Origin: PWXP01 sp034005525
GTDB taxonomy: Bacteria; Planctomycetota; Planctomycetia; Pirellulales; Thermoguttaceae
Length of the DNA: 64,000 bases
Direction: 5' to 3'
Assembly: GCA_034005525.1 (NCBI GenBank)
Contig: JAVEUP010000016.1
Location: forward strand, 1-64,000
Shown here: positions 48,919 through 58,996 of the stretch, piece after piece
How positions within the stretch are numbered: position 1 is the first letter of the stretch
Layout: every line of letters starts with the position of its first letter
The notes under the pieces: generated by a model
Told to the model about the DNA's origin: nothing
The model's input: the letters and a program-made list of their open reading frames with translations, nothing else
Databases searched by the model: none
Program-made: the position numbers and the translations under genes

Positions 48919-51576
48919 ATGAAACGTTCCATTCTGTTGCTGCCGCTTCTGCTTTGCTCGACGTTCGCCTTGGCCGGTACCCAATGGCCGCAACTGCAGG
49001 GTAACGGGCTGCGGTCCGGCAACGCGCCGACGGTCGATATTCCCGCGGACCTCGGCCTGCTCGGTGCCGTGCCGCTGACCGACGGAATCTACGCTGCTCC
49101 GGCGGTGGACGGCCAGACGGTCTACGTCGTCGACGGTTCAGGCGTGGTCCACGCGATTTGCGCGGAAACCTTGCAAGTACGCTGGACCTTCGCCACCCGC
49201 GGCGGGCCGGGAAACGTCAATAACGTCTCGTCGCCGGCCATTGCCGGGCCGTACCTGCACTTGGGGACGATGTCGGGCTACTACTACGTGCTCGATCGGG
49301 AGACCGGCCAGGTCGTTACCGAACTGGATTGCCGCGAGCCGATCTTCTCGGCGCCGGCGGTGGGCGATGAGCGGGTGTACTTCGCCACGCTCGGCGCCCG
49401 GGTGTACGCGGTCGAGCCGGACGGCGAGGTCGCCTGGACCTGGGATTTTGTGAAGGAAGTGGTCGATTTCGACGGCGACCGATGGAGCGGCGAAAGCTGG
49501 CTGGAAGCGCGCGGCGACCGCGTCACCTGGCGCGACCACTTCGTTTGCTCGCGCGATATCTCCTTAATCGACAAGACGGTGGTCATACCCGCCGGCGGGC
49601 GCACGGTATTCCTGACCGACGCCGGCACCGCACCCGAACTGCGGGTGATCGGCGAAATGCCCGCCTACCACGGCCGCGAATACCCCGCCACGTTCGGCCA
49701 GAGCGCCGACGAGGACGGCAACGTGTACGTGCAGTGGCACCGGCGGGACAACGCCGGCCGGCTCGACGTGCTGCGCCTAACCGACGACGGCTTCGAGGCC
49801 GAGCTTGTGCCTGGAACGGAAACGTACATCAATCTGCCGGACCTGCTGTCCTTTGCCTCCGTGAGCATCCGCGACGGCAAGGTGTATCGCGTCCGGCCTG
49901 AGCAGGGTCGCGGGCTGTGCCGCCACGCCCTGGACGCCGAGAAGCCCGAGGTGCTTTGCGCGGCCGCGTCGATTTCGCCGCCGGTGCTCACGCGCGAGCA
50001 CGTCGTGTACGGCGGCCTGGACGGCCGGCTGTACGTGGTGCCGCTTGCCGGCGGCGAGACGAGGTCTTACCCAACCGCGTTCGGAACGCCCATTTCCGCT
50101 CCGCTGGCGGTGGCGGGCGGCCGGGTGTATGTGCCCAGCGAGGATGGCTATCTGTACGTATTCGGCGCCGGCGGCCAGGCCGCGCCGCCGGCGGAACCGC
50201 TTGGCATCGAGAAGATCCGCAGCCCGTTGACGGGTCCCCTGGCCGGTCCGGAACACGACTGGTATACGAACTATGGCGACTTCAGTTCGACCAACGCGAA
50301 CGACCAGGGGCTCGATCTGCCGCTCCGCATGCGCTGGGTGCGGCGGCTGGCCGGAACGGTCAAGCATATTCCCGTTTGCGGCGGCGGGCGGATGTACACG
50401 CACACGGCCGAAGGGCAAATCCTCGCGATGGAACAAGACACCGGGCGCCTGCTGTGGCGCCGCTATTGGCCCGGGGTTTACTGTTCTTTCACTTCACCCC
50501 TGTACGTGGACGGCAAGCTTCTGATCCCGCAGGTGGGCCTGCGGCGGTCGATGGTGCGATGCCTCGACGCCGCCACGGGCGAGTTGCTGTGGGAGGCCCC
50601 GTTCACCGGCTCGCCAAGCTGGAGCCGGCAGTTCCCGCCGCTGGTGCACGGCAACGTGGCCATCTACGCCTCCGGGTCGGGTGAATACGCCGCGCAGGGC
50701 AGCGAGAAGCCGTATACTTTTCGCGGCGATCCCCAGCCGACTCCCGACGACCGCGAGGTGATGAGCATTATCTACACCAACGACAACCCCTTTTACCCGC
50801 GCGACAACCGCCCGCTGCTGTGGGCATGGAACGTCGAAACCGGCGAACTCCTTTGGCAGCGCGATTTCTCCGAGTACGGCCGGGGCGGAAACGACTGCGG
50901 TATTTGCCTGTACGATGGAAAGCTGTATTACTCGACGTTCTTCGGGTATTCGGCCAGCCAGCGGGCGCGGCGCGGCCTGCCGCCGGAGAACAACGGCCTG
51001 ACCGCCTGCCTCGATCCGGATACCGGGGAGGTGATCTGGCTGACCACCAAGTACTTCGTCACGGCCAAATGCACCGTGACCGGCCACAATGGCCGCATCT
51101 ACATCGGCGGTCACAACCGTGCCTCGGAGGACACCAACGACCGCTTCGTCTGGTGCCTCGACGCCCGCGATGGATCGCTCATCTGGCAGTCCGACCCGGT
51201 GACCTCGGCGTTGAACGTCATTACCGTGGGCGAGCAGTTCATATTCTCCAACGCCTTGCGCGGGCGAGGGAACGTGTTCGACCGTGCCACGGGCAAGGTG
51301 GTCGGCGGGGTTGACCACAACTACGCCTGTTGCCGGTTCACCATGTCCGGCCCTTACGTGTTGGGGGCGAATATGGACATGATCGACCTGTCGACCGGCG
51401 GGAAGCTGGTATCGACCGGCCCGGCCATCGACTCCCGCGAGTGCCTCGGGGCGATTATTTCCAACGGCCGGATGTTCTACATCTCTCAGGCGAGCGGCTT
51501 CATCGTATCGCAGACCTACGGCGAGGAGGCGCGGCGGCTTCCGGCCGTGTGGGAGCGAGACGGGGCGCCCCCCTAA
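48919..51576 (+). CDS. Secreted PQQ-type beta-propeller protein
   Basis: An 885-aa exported protein with signal peptide ILLLPLLLCSTFALAG. Many PQQ/WD-like blades follow: GQTVYVVDGSGVVHAI, YYYVLDRETGQVV, LLWRRYWPG, LLWAWNVETGELLWQRDF and DGSLIWQSDPV, i.e. two propellers or one long set. No PQQ dehydrogenase active site or haem motif (CxxCH) was seen, so it may bind rather than oxidise. GGAGGACGAG precedes ATG 48919. It stands alone between the RAYT unit and the FAAL gene. Confidence 0.83.
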   Translation: MKRSILLLPLLLCSTFALAGTQWPQLQGNGLRSGNAPTVDIPADLGLLGAVPLTDGIYAAPAVDGQTVYVVDGSGVVHAICAETLQVRWTFATRGGPGNVNNVSSPAIAGPYLHLGTMSGYYYVLDRETGQVVTELDCREPIFSAPAVGDERVYFATLGARVYAVEPDGEVAWTWDFVKEVVDFDGDRWSGESWLEARGDRVTWRDHFVCSRDISLIDKTVVIPAGGRTVFLTDAGTAPELRVIGEMPAYHGREYPATFGQSADEDGNVYVQWHRRDNAGRLDVLRLTDDGFEAELVPGTETYINLPDLLSFASVSIRDGKVYRVRPEQGRGLCRHALDAEKPEVLCAAASISPPVLTREHVVYGGLDGRLYVVPLAGGETRSYPTAFGTPISAPLAVAGGRVYVPSEDGYLYVFGAGGQAAPPAEPLGIEKIRSPLTGPLAGPEHDWYTNYGDFSSTNANDQGLDLPLRMRWVRRLAGTVKHIPVCGGGRMYTHTAEGQILAMEQDTGRLLWRRYWPGVYCSFTSPLYVDGKLLIPQVGLRRSMVRCLDAATGELLWEAPFTGSPSWSRQFPPLVHGNVAIYASGSGEYAAQGSEKPYTFRGDPQPTPDDREVMSIIYTNDNPFYPRDNRPLLWAWNVETGELLWQRDFSEYGRGGNDCGICLYDGKLYYSTFFGYSASQRARRGLPPENNGLTACLDPDTGEVIWLTTKYFVTAKCTVTGHNGRIYIGGHNRASEDTNDRFVWCLDARDGSLIWQSDPVTSALNVITVGEQFIFSNALRGRGNVFDRATGKVVGGVDHNYACCRFTMSGPYVLGANMDMIDLSTGGKLVSTGPAIDSRECLGAIISNGRMFYISQASGFIVSQTYGEEARRLPAVWERDGAPP

Positions 51577-51845
51577 TTGGCTGTGCTCGGAAACGGCTGA
51601 AGAAGATCGGTTTGCAGAAGAGACGCTGCCTGTTCCGGTTGGGGCGGGGCGCGAAGGTTTGCCGGAACCATCGGTTTTTCTTCCGAGAGGGCGGCCGGGT
51701 ATCCGAGAAGTTCAGGGAGGGTGTCCCGTTTGCATCGCGTGGCATTCTCTGGTAAACTGTGGACGTTGGTATTTGTCCGGTACCCGTTGAGAAGGAGATC
51801 GGTTCGGCTACCGGCGGTTCCGTTCAACGGGGAGTTTCGACCGTC

Positions 51846-54800
51846 GTGCATCAGGATCAGTTACCCGGGACTTTCTTCGGCCCTTCCACTCTCGTACACC
51901 TTCTGCGGCACCGCGCGCGATGCCAACCCGACGATACGGCGTTCGTCTATCTGGTCGATGGGGAATACGAGCAGGTTGAGTTGACCTACAGGGAGTTGGA
52001 CCGGCAAGCCCGGGCCATCGCCGCGTGGATGCAAGAGTGGGGGTTGGAAGGGGAACGGGCCCTTTTGCTCTATCCGGCGGGCTTGGAGTTCATTGCCGCT
52101 TTTTTCGGGTGTTTGTACGCGGGTGTGGTGGCCGTGCCTGTCTATCCACCGCGCCGAAACCGGTCCCTTGCCCGAATTCAGTCGATCGCCGACGATGCCG
52201 AGGCCAAGGTCGCATTGACCACCGACACGGTGCTCAACCGCGTCGAGCCACTGATCGACGAAACGCCGCATCTGAAGGAGCTTACGTGGCTGGCCACCTG
52301 CCGCGTGCCCCCCAGCATGGAGGAACAGTGGGATGCACCCGACGTGCATGGCCACACGCTGGCGTTCTTGCAGTACACGTCAGGCTCGACGGGCACCCCT
52401 AAGGGGGTTATGCTTAACCATGCCAATTTGGTGCACAACTCGGCGCTGATTGCCCATGGGTTCGAGCACACGCGAAGCAAGAACGGCGTCTTCTGGTTGC
52501 CGAGCTATCACGACATGGGGCTGATTGGCGGCATTTTGCAGCCGCTTTACGCGGGCAGGCCGAACGTGCTCATGTCGCCGATGAGCTTCTTGCAGAAGCC
52601 GTATCGCTGGCTGGCGGCCATTACGCGGTTTCGTGCCACGACCAGTGGCGGGCCCAACTTCGCTTACGACCTGTGCATTCGCAAGATCACCCCCGAGCAA
52701 CGTGCGACACTTGATCTGAGTTGTTGGGAACTCGCCTTCAACGGCGCGGAACCGGTCCGGGCTGAAACCATTGATGAATTCTGCGAGATGTTCGGCCCGT
52801 GCGGATTTCGCCGCGACGCCTTTTATCCCTGCTTCGGACTGGCCGAGGCCACGCTGATTGTCTCCGGAGGATTTGCGCACGATCCACCGGTCATCCGGAC
52901 GTTCGAGGCCAAGTCGCTCGTTTCCGGGCGGGTCGTCGATGCGGAACCGGACGATGAAGGCGTCCGCAGCCTGGTCGGTTGCGGTCAGAATCTGCCCGAC
53001 CAGCAGATCGTCATTGCCGACCCCGAGACGCAAACCCGGTGCCCCCAGGGGCAAATCGGCGAGATTTGGGTTCACGGTCCCAGCGTGGCGATGGGCTACT
53101 GGCGGCGGAGCGAGGAAACGAAGGCCACGTTCCAGGCCACGTTGAAGGACACCGGCGAGGGGCCTTTCCTACGCACTGGCGATCTTGGGTTCCTGCTCGA
53201 GGGCGAGCTGTTCGTGACCGGGCGGCTGAAGGACTTGATTATCGTCCACGGAGTGAACCACTACCCGCAGGATATCGAACGCACTGTACAGCAGGCGCAT
53301 TCCCGCTTGCGGCCCGACTCCGGTGCCGCCTTTACTGTCGAGGAGGGCGGCCGGGAGCGGTTGGTGGTCGTTCACGAAGTCGAACGGCGGAAGACCGCCG
53401 ATCTGGATGCGATTTGCGAGAAGATTCACCGCGACGTCGCCGGCGAGCATGAATTGGGCGTCGACGTGATCGTGCTGATCCGGGCAGGCAGCGTGCCGAA
53501 GACGTCGAGCAATAAGATTCAGCGCCACGCCTGCCGCGACGCCTACCTGAGCGGCACGTTGGACGTCGTGGGCGAATGGCGGGCCGAGGAGGCGCACGGC
53601 GAGGCCATCGGACGCGTGGTCCGCGCCGTTCAGCGAGAAACCCAGCCGGCCGAGTCCGACGATTTGCGACTGACCACCGATCACGGCGTCAAAGCCCGAA
53701 AACGGGTGGCGGAAGTCGTCGCAGAGGAGATTCGCCGGGTCGGCAAGGAGCGGGTAGCCGGTCTAGCGCTCGATACGCCGATTGCCGAGACGGGGCTCGA
53801 CTCGCTCGAACGGATGGAGATTCTCGCCGGGCTTGAAGAGCGGTTCGGCGGCCGATTTCCCGAGGACGTCCTGCCGGACCTCGAAACCGCCAACGACGTG
53901 ATCGCCGCGGTGGAGAAGTACCTGGGGACGGAACCGCGGGAGAAGGGGGGCCGCAGTGCCGCCGACATCCCTCCCGAACACTACCGCATCGATCAGTTCC
54001 CGGAATACGTCCGACTGAAGCAGAGCCTGGGAATGCTCGAGTTCTCGGGCCTCCGCAACCCTTTCTTCAATCCGCTCGAAGGGGCAACAACCCACGTGAC
54101 CCGGTTGGGCGGGCACGAAGTGGTGAACTTTGCCAGTTACAACTACCTGTGCATGTCGGGCGACCCGAAAGTTGCCGAGGCCGTCAAGGTGGCCGTCGAC
54201 CGGTACGGCTCGAGTGCTTCGGCCAGCCGTCTGGTGGGCGGCGAGAAGGTGCTCCACGGGGAACTGGAGCGGGAGATCGCCGATTTTTTGGGCACCGAAG
54301 CGGCGCTGTGTCTCTTCGGTGGCCACGCGACCAACGAAACGGTTATCGGGCACTTGTTCGGACCCGGCGACCTGATCCTCCACGACGGGCTGGCGCACAA
54401 CAGTATCGTGCAAGGTTGTATTCTGTCGGGTGCCCGGCGGCGCCCCTTCCCACATAACGACTGGCAAGCCGCCGACGAACTGCTGCGCGACTACCGCGGC
54501 GACTACCGTCGCGTGCTGCTCGCCATCGAGGGGGTGTACAGCATGGATGGCGACACGCCCGACCTGCCGCGATTCGTCGAGGTCGCCAAGCGGCACAAGG
54601 CCCTGATGATGATCGACGAGGCGCACTCGATCGGCACGATCGGGGCCACTGGTCGGGGGATTGCCGAACATTGCGGCGGCGTGCCGCGTGAAGACGTGGA
54701 CATTTGGATGGGTACGGTCAGCAAGGCGCTGGGCTCCGGCGGCGGGTTCATCGCCGGCGGCGCGGCCCTGATCGAATACCTGAAGTACACGACCCCCGGG

Positions 54801-55211
54801 TTCGTGTTCTCCGCTGCCATGCCGCCGCCGGCGGCGGCGGCGGCCCTGGCATCGCTGAAGCTCCTGCGCGCCGAGCCGCAGCGCGTCGAGCAGTTGCAGA
54901 AAAACGCCCGGCTCTTCTTGGAGTTGGCCAGGGAGCGTGGATTGAACACGGGAACAAGCGATGGCACGCCGGTCATTCCGGTCATCCTCGGCAGTTCCGT
55001 GCATTGCTTGCAGCTTTCCGATGCCATGCTGAAGCATGGGATCAACGTCCTGCCAATCCTGCACCCGGCGGTCGAGGAAACGGCCGCCCGGCTGCGATTC
55101 TTCATCACATCGCGGCACACTGAAGAACAGATTCGCCGCACGATCGACGTGCTGGCGGAGGAACTAGCGAAGATTCGTCCGGAGTCCCTTTCCCCGATGG
55201 CCAAGAGGTGA
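51846..55211 (+). CDS. FAAL-ACP-alpha-oxoamine synthase fusion
   Basis: A 1121-aa three-domain protein. Domain 1 (about 1-590) is a fatty acyl-AMP ligase with YTSGSTGTPKG near residue 177, GLAEATL and LRTGDLGFL. Domain 2 is an acyl carrier protein with GLDSLERMEI; Ser653 would carry phosphopantetheine. Domain 3 (about 730-1110) is an alpha-oxoamine synthase with SKALGSGGG, the PLP Lys near 960. It could load a fatty acid and condense it with an amino acid to a 3-ketosphinganine-like or acyl-aminoketone product. The start is uncertain: GTG 51846 has GGGGAG; a GTG at 51759 is also open. Confidence 0.9.
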   Translation: MHQDQLPGTFFGPSTLVHLLRHRARCQPDDTAFVYLVDGEYEQVELTYRELDRQARAIAAWMQEWGLEGERALLLYPAGLEFIAAFFGCLYAGVVAVPVYPPRRNRSLARIQSIADDAEAKVALTTDTVLNRVEPLIDETPHLKELTWLATCRVPPSMEEQWDAPDVHGHTLAFLQYTSGSTGTPKGVMLNHANLVHNSALIAHGFEHTRSKNGVFWLPSYHDMGLIGGILQPLYAGRPNVLMSPMSFLQKPYRWLAAITRFRATTSGGPNFAYDLCIRKITPEQRATLDLSCWELAFNGAEPVRAETIDEFCEMFGPCGFRRDAFYPCFGLAEATLIVSGGFAHDPPVIRTFEAKSLVSGRVVDAEPDDEGVRSLVGCGQNLPDQQIVIADPETQTRCPQGQIGEIWVHGPSVAMGYWRRSEETKATFQATLKDTGEGPFLRTGDLGFLLEGELFVTGRLKDLIIVHGVNHYPQDIERTVQQAHSRLRPDSGAAFTVEEGGRERLVVVHEVERRKTADLDAICEKIHRDVAGEHELGVDVIVLIRAGSVPKTSSNKIQRHACRDAYLSGTLDVVGEWRAEEAHGEAIGRVVRAVQRETQPAESDDLRLTTDHGVKARKRVAEVVAEEIRRVGKERVAGLALDTPIAETGLDSLERMEILAGLEERFGGRFPEDVLPDLETANDVIAAVEKYLGTEPREKGGRSAADIPPEHYRIDQFPEYVRLKQSLGMLEFSGLRNPFFNPLEGATTHVTRLGGHEVVNFASYNYLCMSGDPKVAEAVKVAVDRYGSSASASRLVGGEKVLHGELEREIADFLGTEAALCLFGGHATNETVIGHLFGPGDLILHDGLAHNSIVQGCILSGARRRPFPHNDWQAADELLRDYRGDYRRVLLAIEGVYSMDGDTPDLPRFVEVAKRHKALMMIDEAHSIGTIGATGRGIAEHCGGVPREDVDIWMGTVSKALGSGGGFIAGGAALIEYLKYTTPGFVFSAAMPPPAAAAALASLKLLRAEPQRVEQLQKNARLFLELARERGLNTGTSDGTPVIPVILGSSVHCLQLSDAMLKHGINVLPILHPAVEETAARLRFFITSRHTEEQIRRTIDVLAEELAKIRPESLSPMAKR

Positions 55212-55214
55212 AGC

Positions 55215-55418
55215 TTGCTGACTGAAAACGAGGTTGCTCGAACCTGGCGGCGGTTGTTTCGTGGCGGCGACCGCAGCGAAGAGACATTTGAGCGAGCGGA
55301 AATCCTGCTCGAAGAACTCCGCCCGGAAAGCCCGCTTAGGCACCGGCTGGAAGCCGAACTGAGCGAGCTGAAAAGGTTGAATCCAAAGAAAAGGCCCCGC
55401 GTAACGAGCGGGACCTGA
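55215..55418 (+). CDS. Small protein behind the FAAL fusion
   Basis: A 67-aa charged helical protein beginning LTENEVARTWRRLFRGGDRSE with REL-like helices in ILLEELRPESPLRHRLEAEL. It starts at TTG 55215, three bases after the previous stop, so co-translation is likely. I do not recognise it; similar short proteins follow such fusions in planctomycetes, from memory. The C-terminal codons lie over a GGCCCCGC...GCGGGACC hairpin. Confidence 0.6.
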   Translation: MLTENEVARTWRRLFRGGDRSEETFERAEILLEELRPESPLRHRLEAELSELKRLNPKKRPRVTSGT

Positions 55419-55633
55419 GGATCGCTTCCGTTTGGGGGCCCAGGGGTTTGTGCCGTTGCCGGGTCCCATGCGGGTTGCAGGCAAAGGGCATGGTTCCCTG
55501 CAAATGGGTGCGCGCCGTCGGCAGCGTGTTTGAAGAGGACAGTGCCGTTTTCGCAGCGGAATCGTTGATCGACCATGCATTCTGGCCGTTTGTGCGACGA
55601 ACACCGTGATGGTCTTCCGCGAGAACGGCTCCT

Positions 55634-57040
55634 CTACCGGTTCACTTCAATGCCGATGTTGAAGCCGTGGACGAATACGCTTTGCCGGTTGTTGGTCATG
55701 TCGATGCCCATGCTGGGGGCATTTGAGGCGTTAACCAGGTAATTGACCATGCCCGAGGGCCGGGCGATGGAGTCGATCCAGAACCCGGTCCAACCGGCTT
55801 TGAGCGAGATGGCCCGCGTGAACTGATAGTGCGTGTTGAATCTGATTTCGAAGGCCGGGCTGAACTCGACCGCACTTGCCCGATGGTGGAACGTCTGCGG
55901 ACCCACGGCATAAGGCACCCCCGTAAGCCCTAGGTTGGGATCCAGGTCGGAACCGAGCACCCCGGTTTGCGTGATGCTCTGGTTGTTAATGCCGGCGAAG
56001 AACCGCCCTTCGCCGGACAGTCGCCATCGGCCGTGCTGCCGGAACCATCGCACGCCGATCTGCGGCCCAATCACGTTGTTTTCCGCCTGGGTGTCCCAAA
56101 TGCTGTCGCCCAACGCGCTAAGGTTGAGAATGCCCTTGCTGTTGTAGGGTTCTACACTGGCCCAATCGTCGATATCCAGGAGCCACGGAGTGGTATTCCC
56201 GGCTACGCGTCCGTGCGAGGCTTCTGCGTTGGTTTGTGGAATGTCAGATTCATCGTCATCGTCATCGTCTTCTTCGTTAAGTTCAAATTTCTGCCCGAAT
56301 CCCTCAACCTTGAACTGGTCGCTGAACTCGAGGTAGCGTGCTCCGGCGAAGAACTCCAAGAACCCGCCCCTGTGCAACTGCCGGGTACGGTACAGCATGT
56401 TCAACTCGACATTCCAGTGCTCAGTCCGGTTGGTCACGGTCATGGTGTCGAAGATGACTGGCAGATCGAGGAGTCCGGACCGAACCCAGAACTCGGGGTC
56501 AAGGCTTACCATATCTATGTAATAGCCTTGCAGAAACTGCCGGTTCGCCGCGCCGTACGGGGGATCCTCAAAGACGACACTCACGTTGTTCATCTCGACC
56601 ACCTGGTTCTGAGCGTGGAGGTTGTATGTGCTGACGAACCATCCCCAGCGGTCAATAATGCGTCCCACGTCGAATCGCTGGCTGCCGCTTAGACCCGACG
56701 AACGCAGCATGCTGGTGTCGTGGGAGTTGGTCTGTATGTATTGGTTTGCCGGGATGCTGTCTGTTCCAAACCACACCTGACGCGAGGGGACAGGCTCGCC
56801 CGCAACAGCCGGCTGGCCAATCGTCTGCGTGGCCGGCCTGCTGATGTTCCAATACACTTGGTCGAAATTGAAGAAGAACCCTTCGGCCGGTTGCGGACCG
56901 TTGCCGTACGGGCTGACTTCGGCAGGAGCCCAAAGCTGCACCTCCCGGAAATCCTCCCCCAAGGCAGGTAAGACCGCCCAGAGTACCAGCAATCCGACTA
57001 ACAACGACGAGCGTGTACGGTTTGACAACATTTTCTTCAA
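55634..57040 (-). CDS. BBP7-type outer-membrane beta-barrel protein
   Basis: A 468-aa exported protein with signal peptide LLVGLLVLWAVLPALG. FFFNFDQVYWNIS, RFDVGRIIDRWGWFV and the C-terminal VHGFNIGIEVNR with many aromatic/Gly alternations fit the BBP7 planctomycete beta-barrel family. An Asp/Glu-rich segment (EEDDDDDDES) at about residue 258 may be an extracellular loop binding calcium. The start is TTG 57040 or ATG 57031. Monocistronic. Confidence 0.83.
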   Translation of the reverse strand: MKKMLSNRTRSSLLVGLLVLWAVLPALGEDFREVQLWAPAEVSPYGNGPQPAEGFFFNFDQVYWNISRPATQTIGQPAVAGEPVPSRQVWFGTDSIPANQYIQTNSHDTSMLRSSGLSGSQRFDVGRIIDRWGWFVSTYNLHAQNQVVEMNNVSVVFEDPPYGAANRQFLQGYYIDMVSLDPEFWVRSGLLDLPVIFDTMTVTNRTEHWNVELNMLYRTRQLHRGGFLEFFAGARYLEFSDQFKVEGFGQKFELNEEDDDDDDESDIPQTNAEASHGRVAGNTTPWLLDIDDWASVEPYNSKGILNLSALGDSIWDTQAENNVIGPQIGVRWFRQHGRWRLSGEGRFFAGINNQSITQTGVLGSDLDPNLGLTGVPYAVGPQTFHHRASAVEFSPAFEIRFNTHYQFTRAISLKAGWTGFWIDSIARPSGMVNYLVNASNAPSMGIDMTNNRQSVFVHGFNIGIEVNR

Positions 57041-57269
57041 TCCGATCAGGTTTGCACGAACGAGGCTTACGAGCCCTCCCGCGCGGAGCGGCCCGTCCTA
57101 GCTGTGACGATAGTATCGGACGTGACGGCCGTAACAGTTGAGTAAGAAAGGCAAGCCCTGCGGAAAAACGGGGGTGTGCTGGCCAATCCGAAGAGAAAAT
57201 GCAAGGAATAGGCAACGAGGGAGGACTTGCTGGCCCTCGGGAGGGCACCCCGTCCGGTTGCCGGAAGGC

Positions 57270-58055
57270 TCAGGAGTCGGGAACGAAGTTCGATATCTCG
57301 TCGGGCTTGGGGCTCTCTCGCCGGTTCAGCTCCCGAATGCTCGACGTCTGTGGAGCCACCCCGAAGCGTTCCGCGAGTCTGTCGACGATTGCCAGGCAAT
57401 CGTCGACCCTCCGCCAATCGACCGCCGCACGGGACGCTCTCCGGAAAGCCTCCACAGCCGCCTGCTTGTCCTCCGGAGTGGCACGGCGTTGGATGGTCGG
57501 ATAGATGAAGTCCTCTTCGTTTTCGATGTGTCGGAGCAGTATATCGGAATACGCGCGGGCGTGCTCCCCGAACTTCCGGTATGCGGCCGACACTTCCGCG
57601 GGGAGAGCCATTTCTGCGTCGAATGTCCCTGAAGCCGTCTGCGCATCGTCCGAGTGGACTGAACTGCTTGTCTGCTCGCGGGAGTGAATGACTCGGACAG
57701 CCTCTTCGATGCTGCGCAGGTGCATGGAGCAGAGTTCGTGGTCGTGAAACGTGCAAGTGCCATCGTCGTCAATCGCTACGCTCGCCAGGCTGACGCCTGC
57801 CAGACCGAAATAGGTCTCCTCCCGTCGGAAATGCCACGTTTCGACAAATACCTGAAAGAAGACAATTGCTTCCTGGACCGCTTGGCAATCTAACTGTTCC
57901 CGCCTGCCCGGCGCCGACCATCGCTCAGCTATGCGTTCCAGGCAATTTAACGCCTGCTCGGTCACACGATGCTCGGCGATCAGAATACTCACCGGTTCCA
58001 AGTCGGCCGCCGCCTCAAGCCATCGCGATGAGAATCCTTGACTGGGCATGGTCAT
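57270..58055 (-). CDS. Hemerythrin-domain protein
   Basis: A 261-aa protein with a hemerythrin/HHE fold: LIAEHRVTEQ, ETWHFRREETYF, HDHELC and YSDILLRHIENEEDFIYP supply His/Glu residues for a di-iron centre. Such proteins sense or store O2, NO or iron. A long C-terminal extension has no known motif. ATG 58055 follows GAGGA at a workable distance and a promoter-like pair (58097-58124). The divergent neighbour is a response regulator. Confidence 0.85.
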   Translation of the reverse strand: MTMPSQGFSSRWLEAAADLEPVSILIAEHRVTEQALNCLERIAERWSAPGRREQLDCQAVQEAIVFFQVFVETWHFRREETYFGLAGVSLASVAIDDDGTCTFHDHELCSMHLRSIEEAVRVIHSREQTSSSVHSDDAQTASGTFDAEMALPAEVSAAYRKFGEHARAYSDILLRHIENEEDFIYPTIQRRATPEDKQAAVEAFRRASRAAVDWRRVDDCLAIVDRLAERFGVAPQTSSIRELNRRESPKPDEISNFVPDS

Positions 58056-58096
58056 TTTTCGTAGTCCTCGATCGCAAGCGGGCGCTAATTATGCCA

Positions 58097-58124
58097 ATTA
58101 TATGTGTCAATAATTTAGGGTCAA
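58097..58124 (-). promoter_or_regulatory. Probable promoter of the hemerythrin gene
   Basis: On the minus strand TTGACC (58119-58124) and a perfect TATAAT (58097-58102) are spaced by 16 bases, in an AT-rich patch unlike the surroundings. The start codon is about 40 bases downstream. Confidence 0.6.
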
Positions 58125-58352
58125 CCCCCCGAGGCGCTCCGCCGCGAATCCAGGGGTGGTTTGCCTGTTGGTCGGCTGGGTCTATCTAACTCGGGACGCA
58201 AGAGACTGGACGGTACTGGAATATCCCCGGCAGAAGGATACACTTCAGTATAGTGGACTGGCAGCTTCTTGCGGGGACGCCTTCTCTGCTACCGGCAAGA
58301 GGGGGGAATCCTCGTGAATGGCCAACTCTGTTCGAAAGGAAGGACCGCCCTG

Positions 58353-58820
58353 ATGATCCCATCCGATGGATCGATGCGCAGCCCCAATGCGGTGGGTCGC
58401 CCTATGGAAGTCCTCTTGGTTGAGGACGACTTGGAGGACGCGGGGCTGACCATCGAGGCGTTGCGGGCGAGTGAAGTGCCCTGTCGGGTCAGTCTGGTTC
58501 GCGATGGCGAGGAGGCCCTTGAATTCTTGCGTCGCCAGGGCCGCTATGCCCGCGCCCCACGCCCCGACATCATCCTGCTCGACGTCAACCTGCCGAAAAA
58601 GGACGGTCGAGAGGTGCTGGCCGAGGTTCGCGCCGATCTGGAACTGCGACGGATTCCTGTGGTCGTTCTCACGGCATCGACGACGCATCGCGAGATCCTG
58701 AAGCAGGAGAAGCTCTTCGTCGAAAGCTACATGACCAAGCCGGTCAATCGCGAGGCCTTTCATGCAGTGGTGAAGTCGCTGCGAAAGTACCTGCTTGACG
58801 ACATTGTCTTGCCTAAGTGA
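58353..58820 (+). CDS. Single-domain response regulator
   Basis: A 155-aa receiver-only protein of the Rcp1-like type. LLVEDDLEDA gives the acidic pair, IILLDVNLPKKDG the phospho-Asp, VVVLTAST the Thr and YMTKPVN the Lys. There is no output domain. It would take a phosphate from a histidine kinase, often a phytochrome-like or hybrid kinase, which is not in the window. ATG 58353 follows AAGGAAGGA; the open frame upstream adds only low-quality sequence. Confidence 0.88.
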   Translation: MIPSDGSMRSPNAVGRPMEVLLVEDDLEDAGLTIEALRASEVPCRVSLVRDGEEALEFLRRQGRYARAPRPDIILLDVNLPKKDGREVLAEVRADLELRRIPVVVLTASTTHREILKQEKLFVESYMTKPVNREAFHAVVKSLRKYLLDDIVLPK

Positions 58821-58996
58821 GGCAAGGCAGGCTGTCCTTGCCGGTTGTGCCGATTCTGCTTGACAGGGTGACCAAACCGAGCCGATGCTTCTTTGGGCGG
58901 CTTCCGTTTTGGCGGCCGGCTTGATTGGCGGATGCGACGCGGGCTGGCATTGCCATCATGCCGCGGCAGGCAATCCAAGGAACCAGGAGTTTCGCC

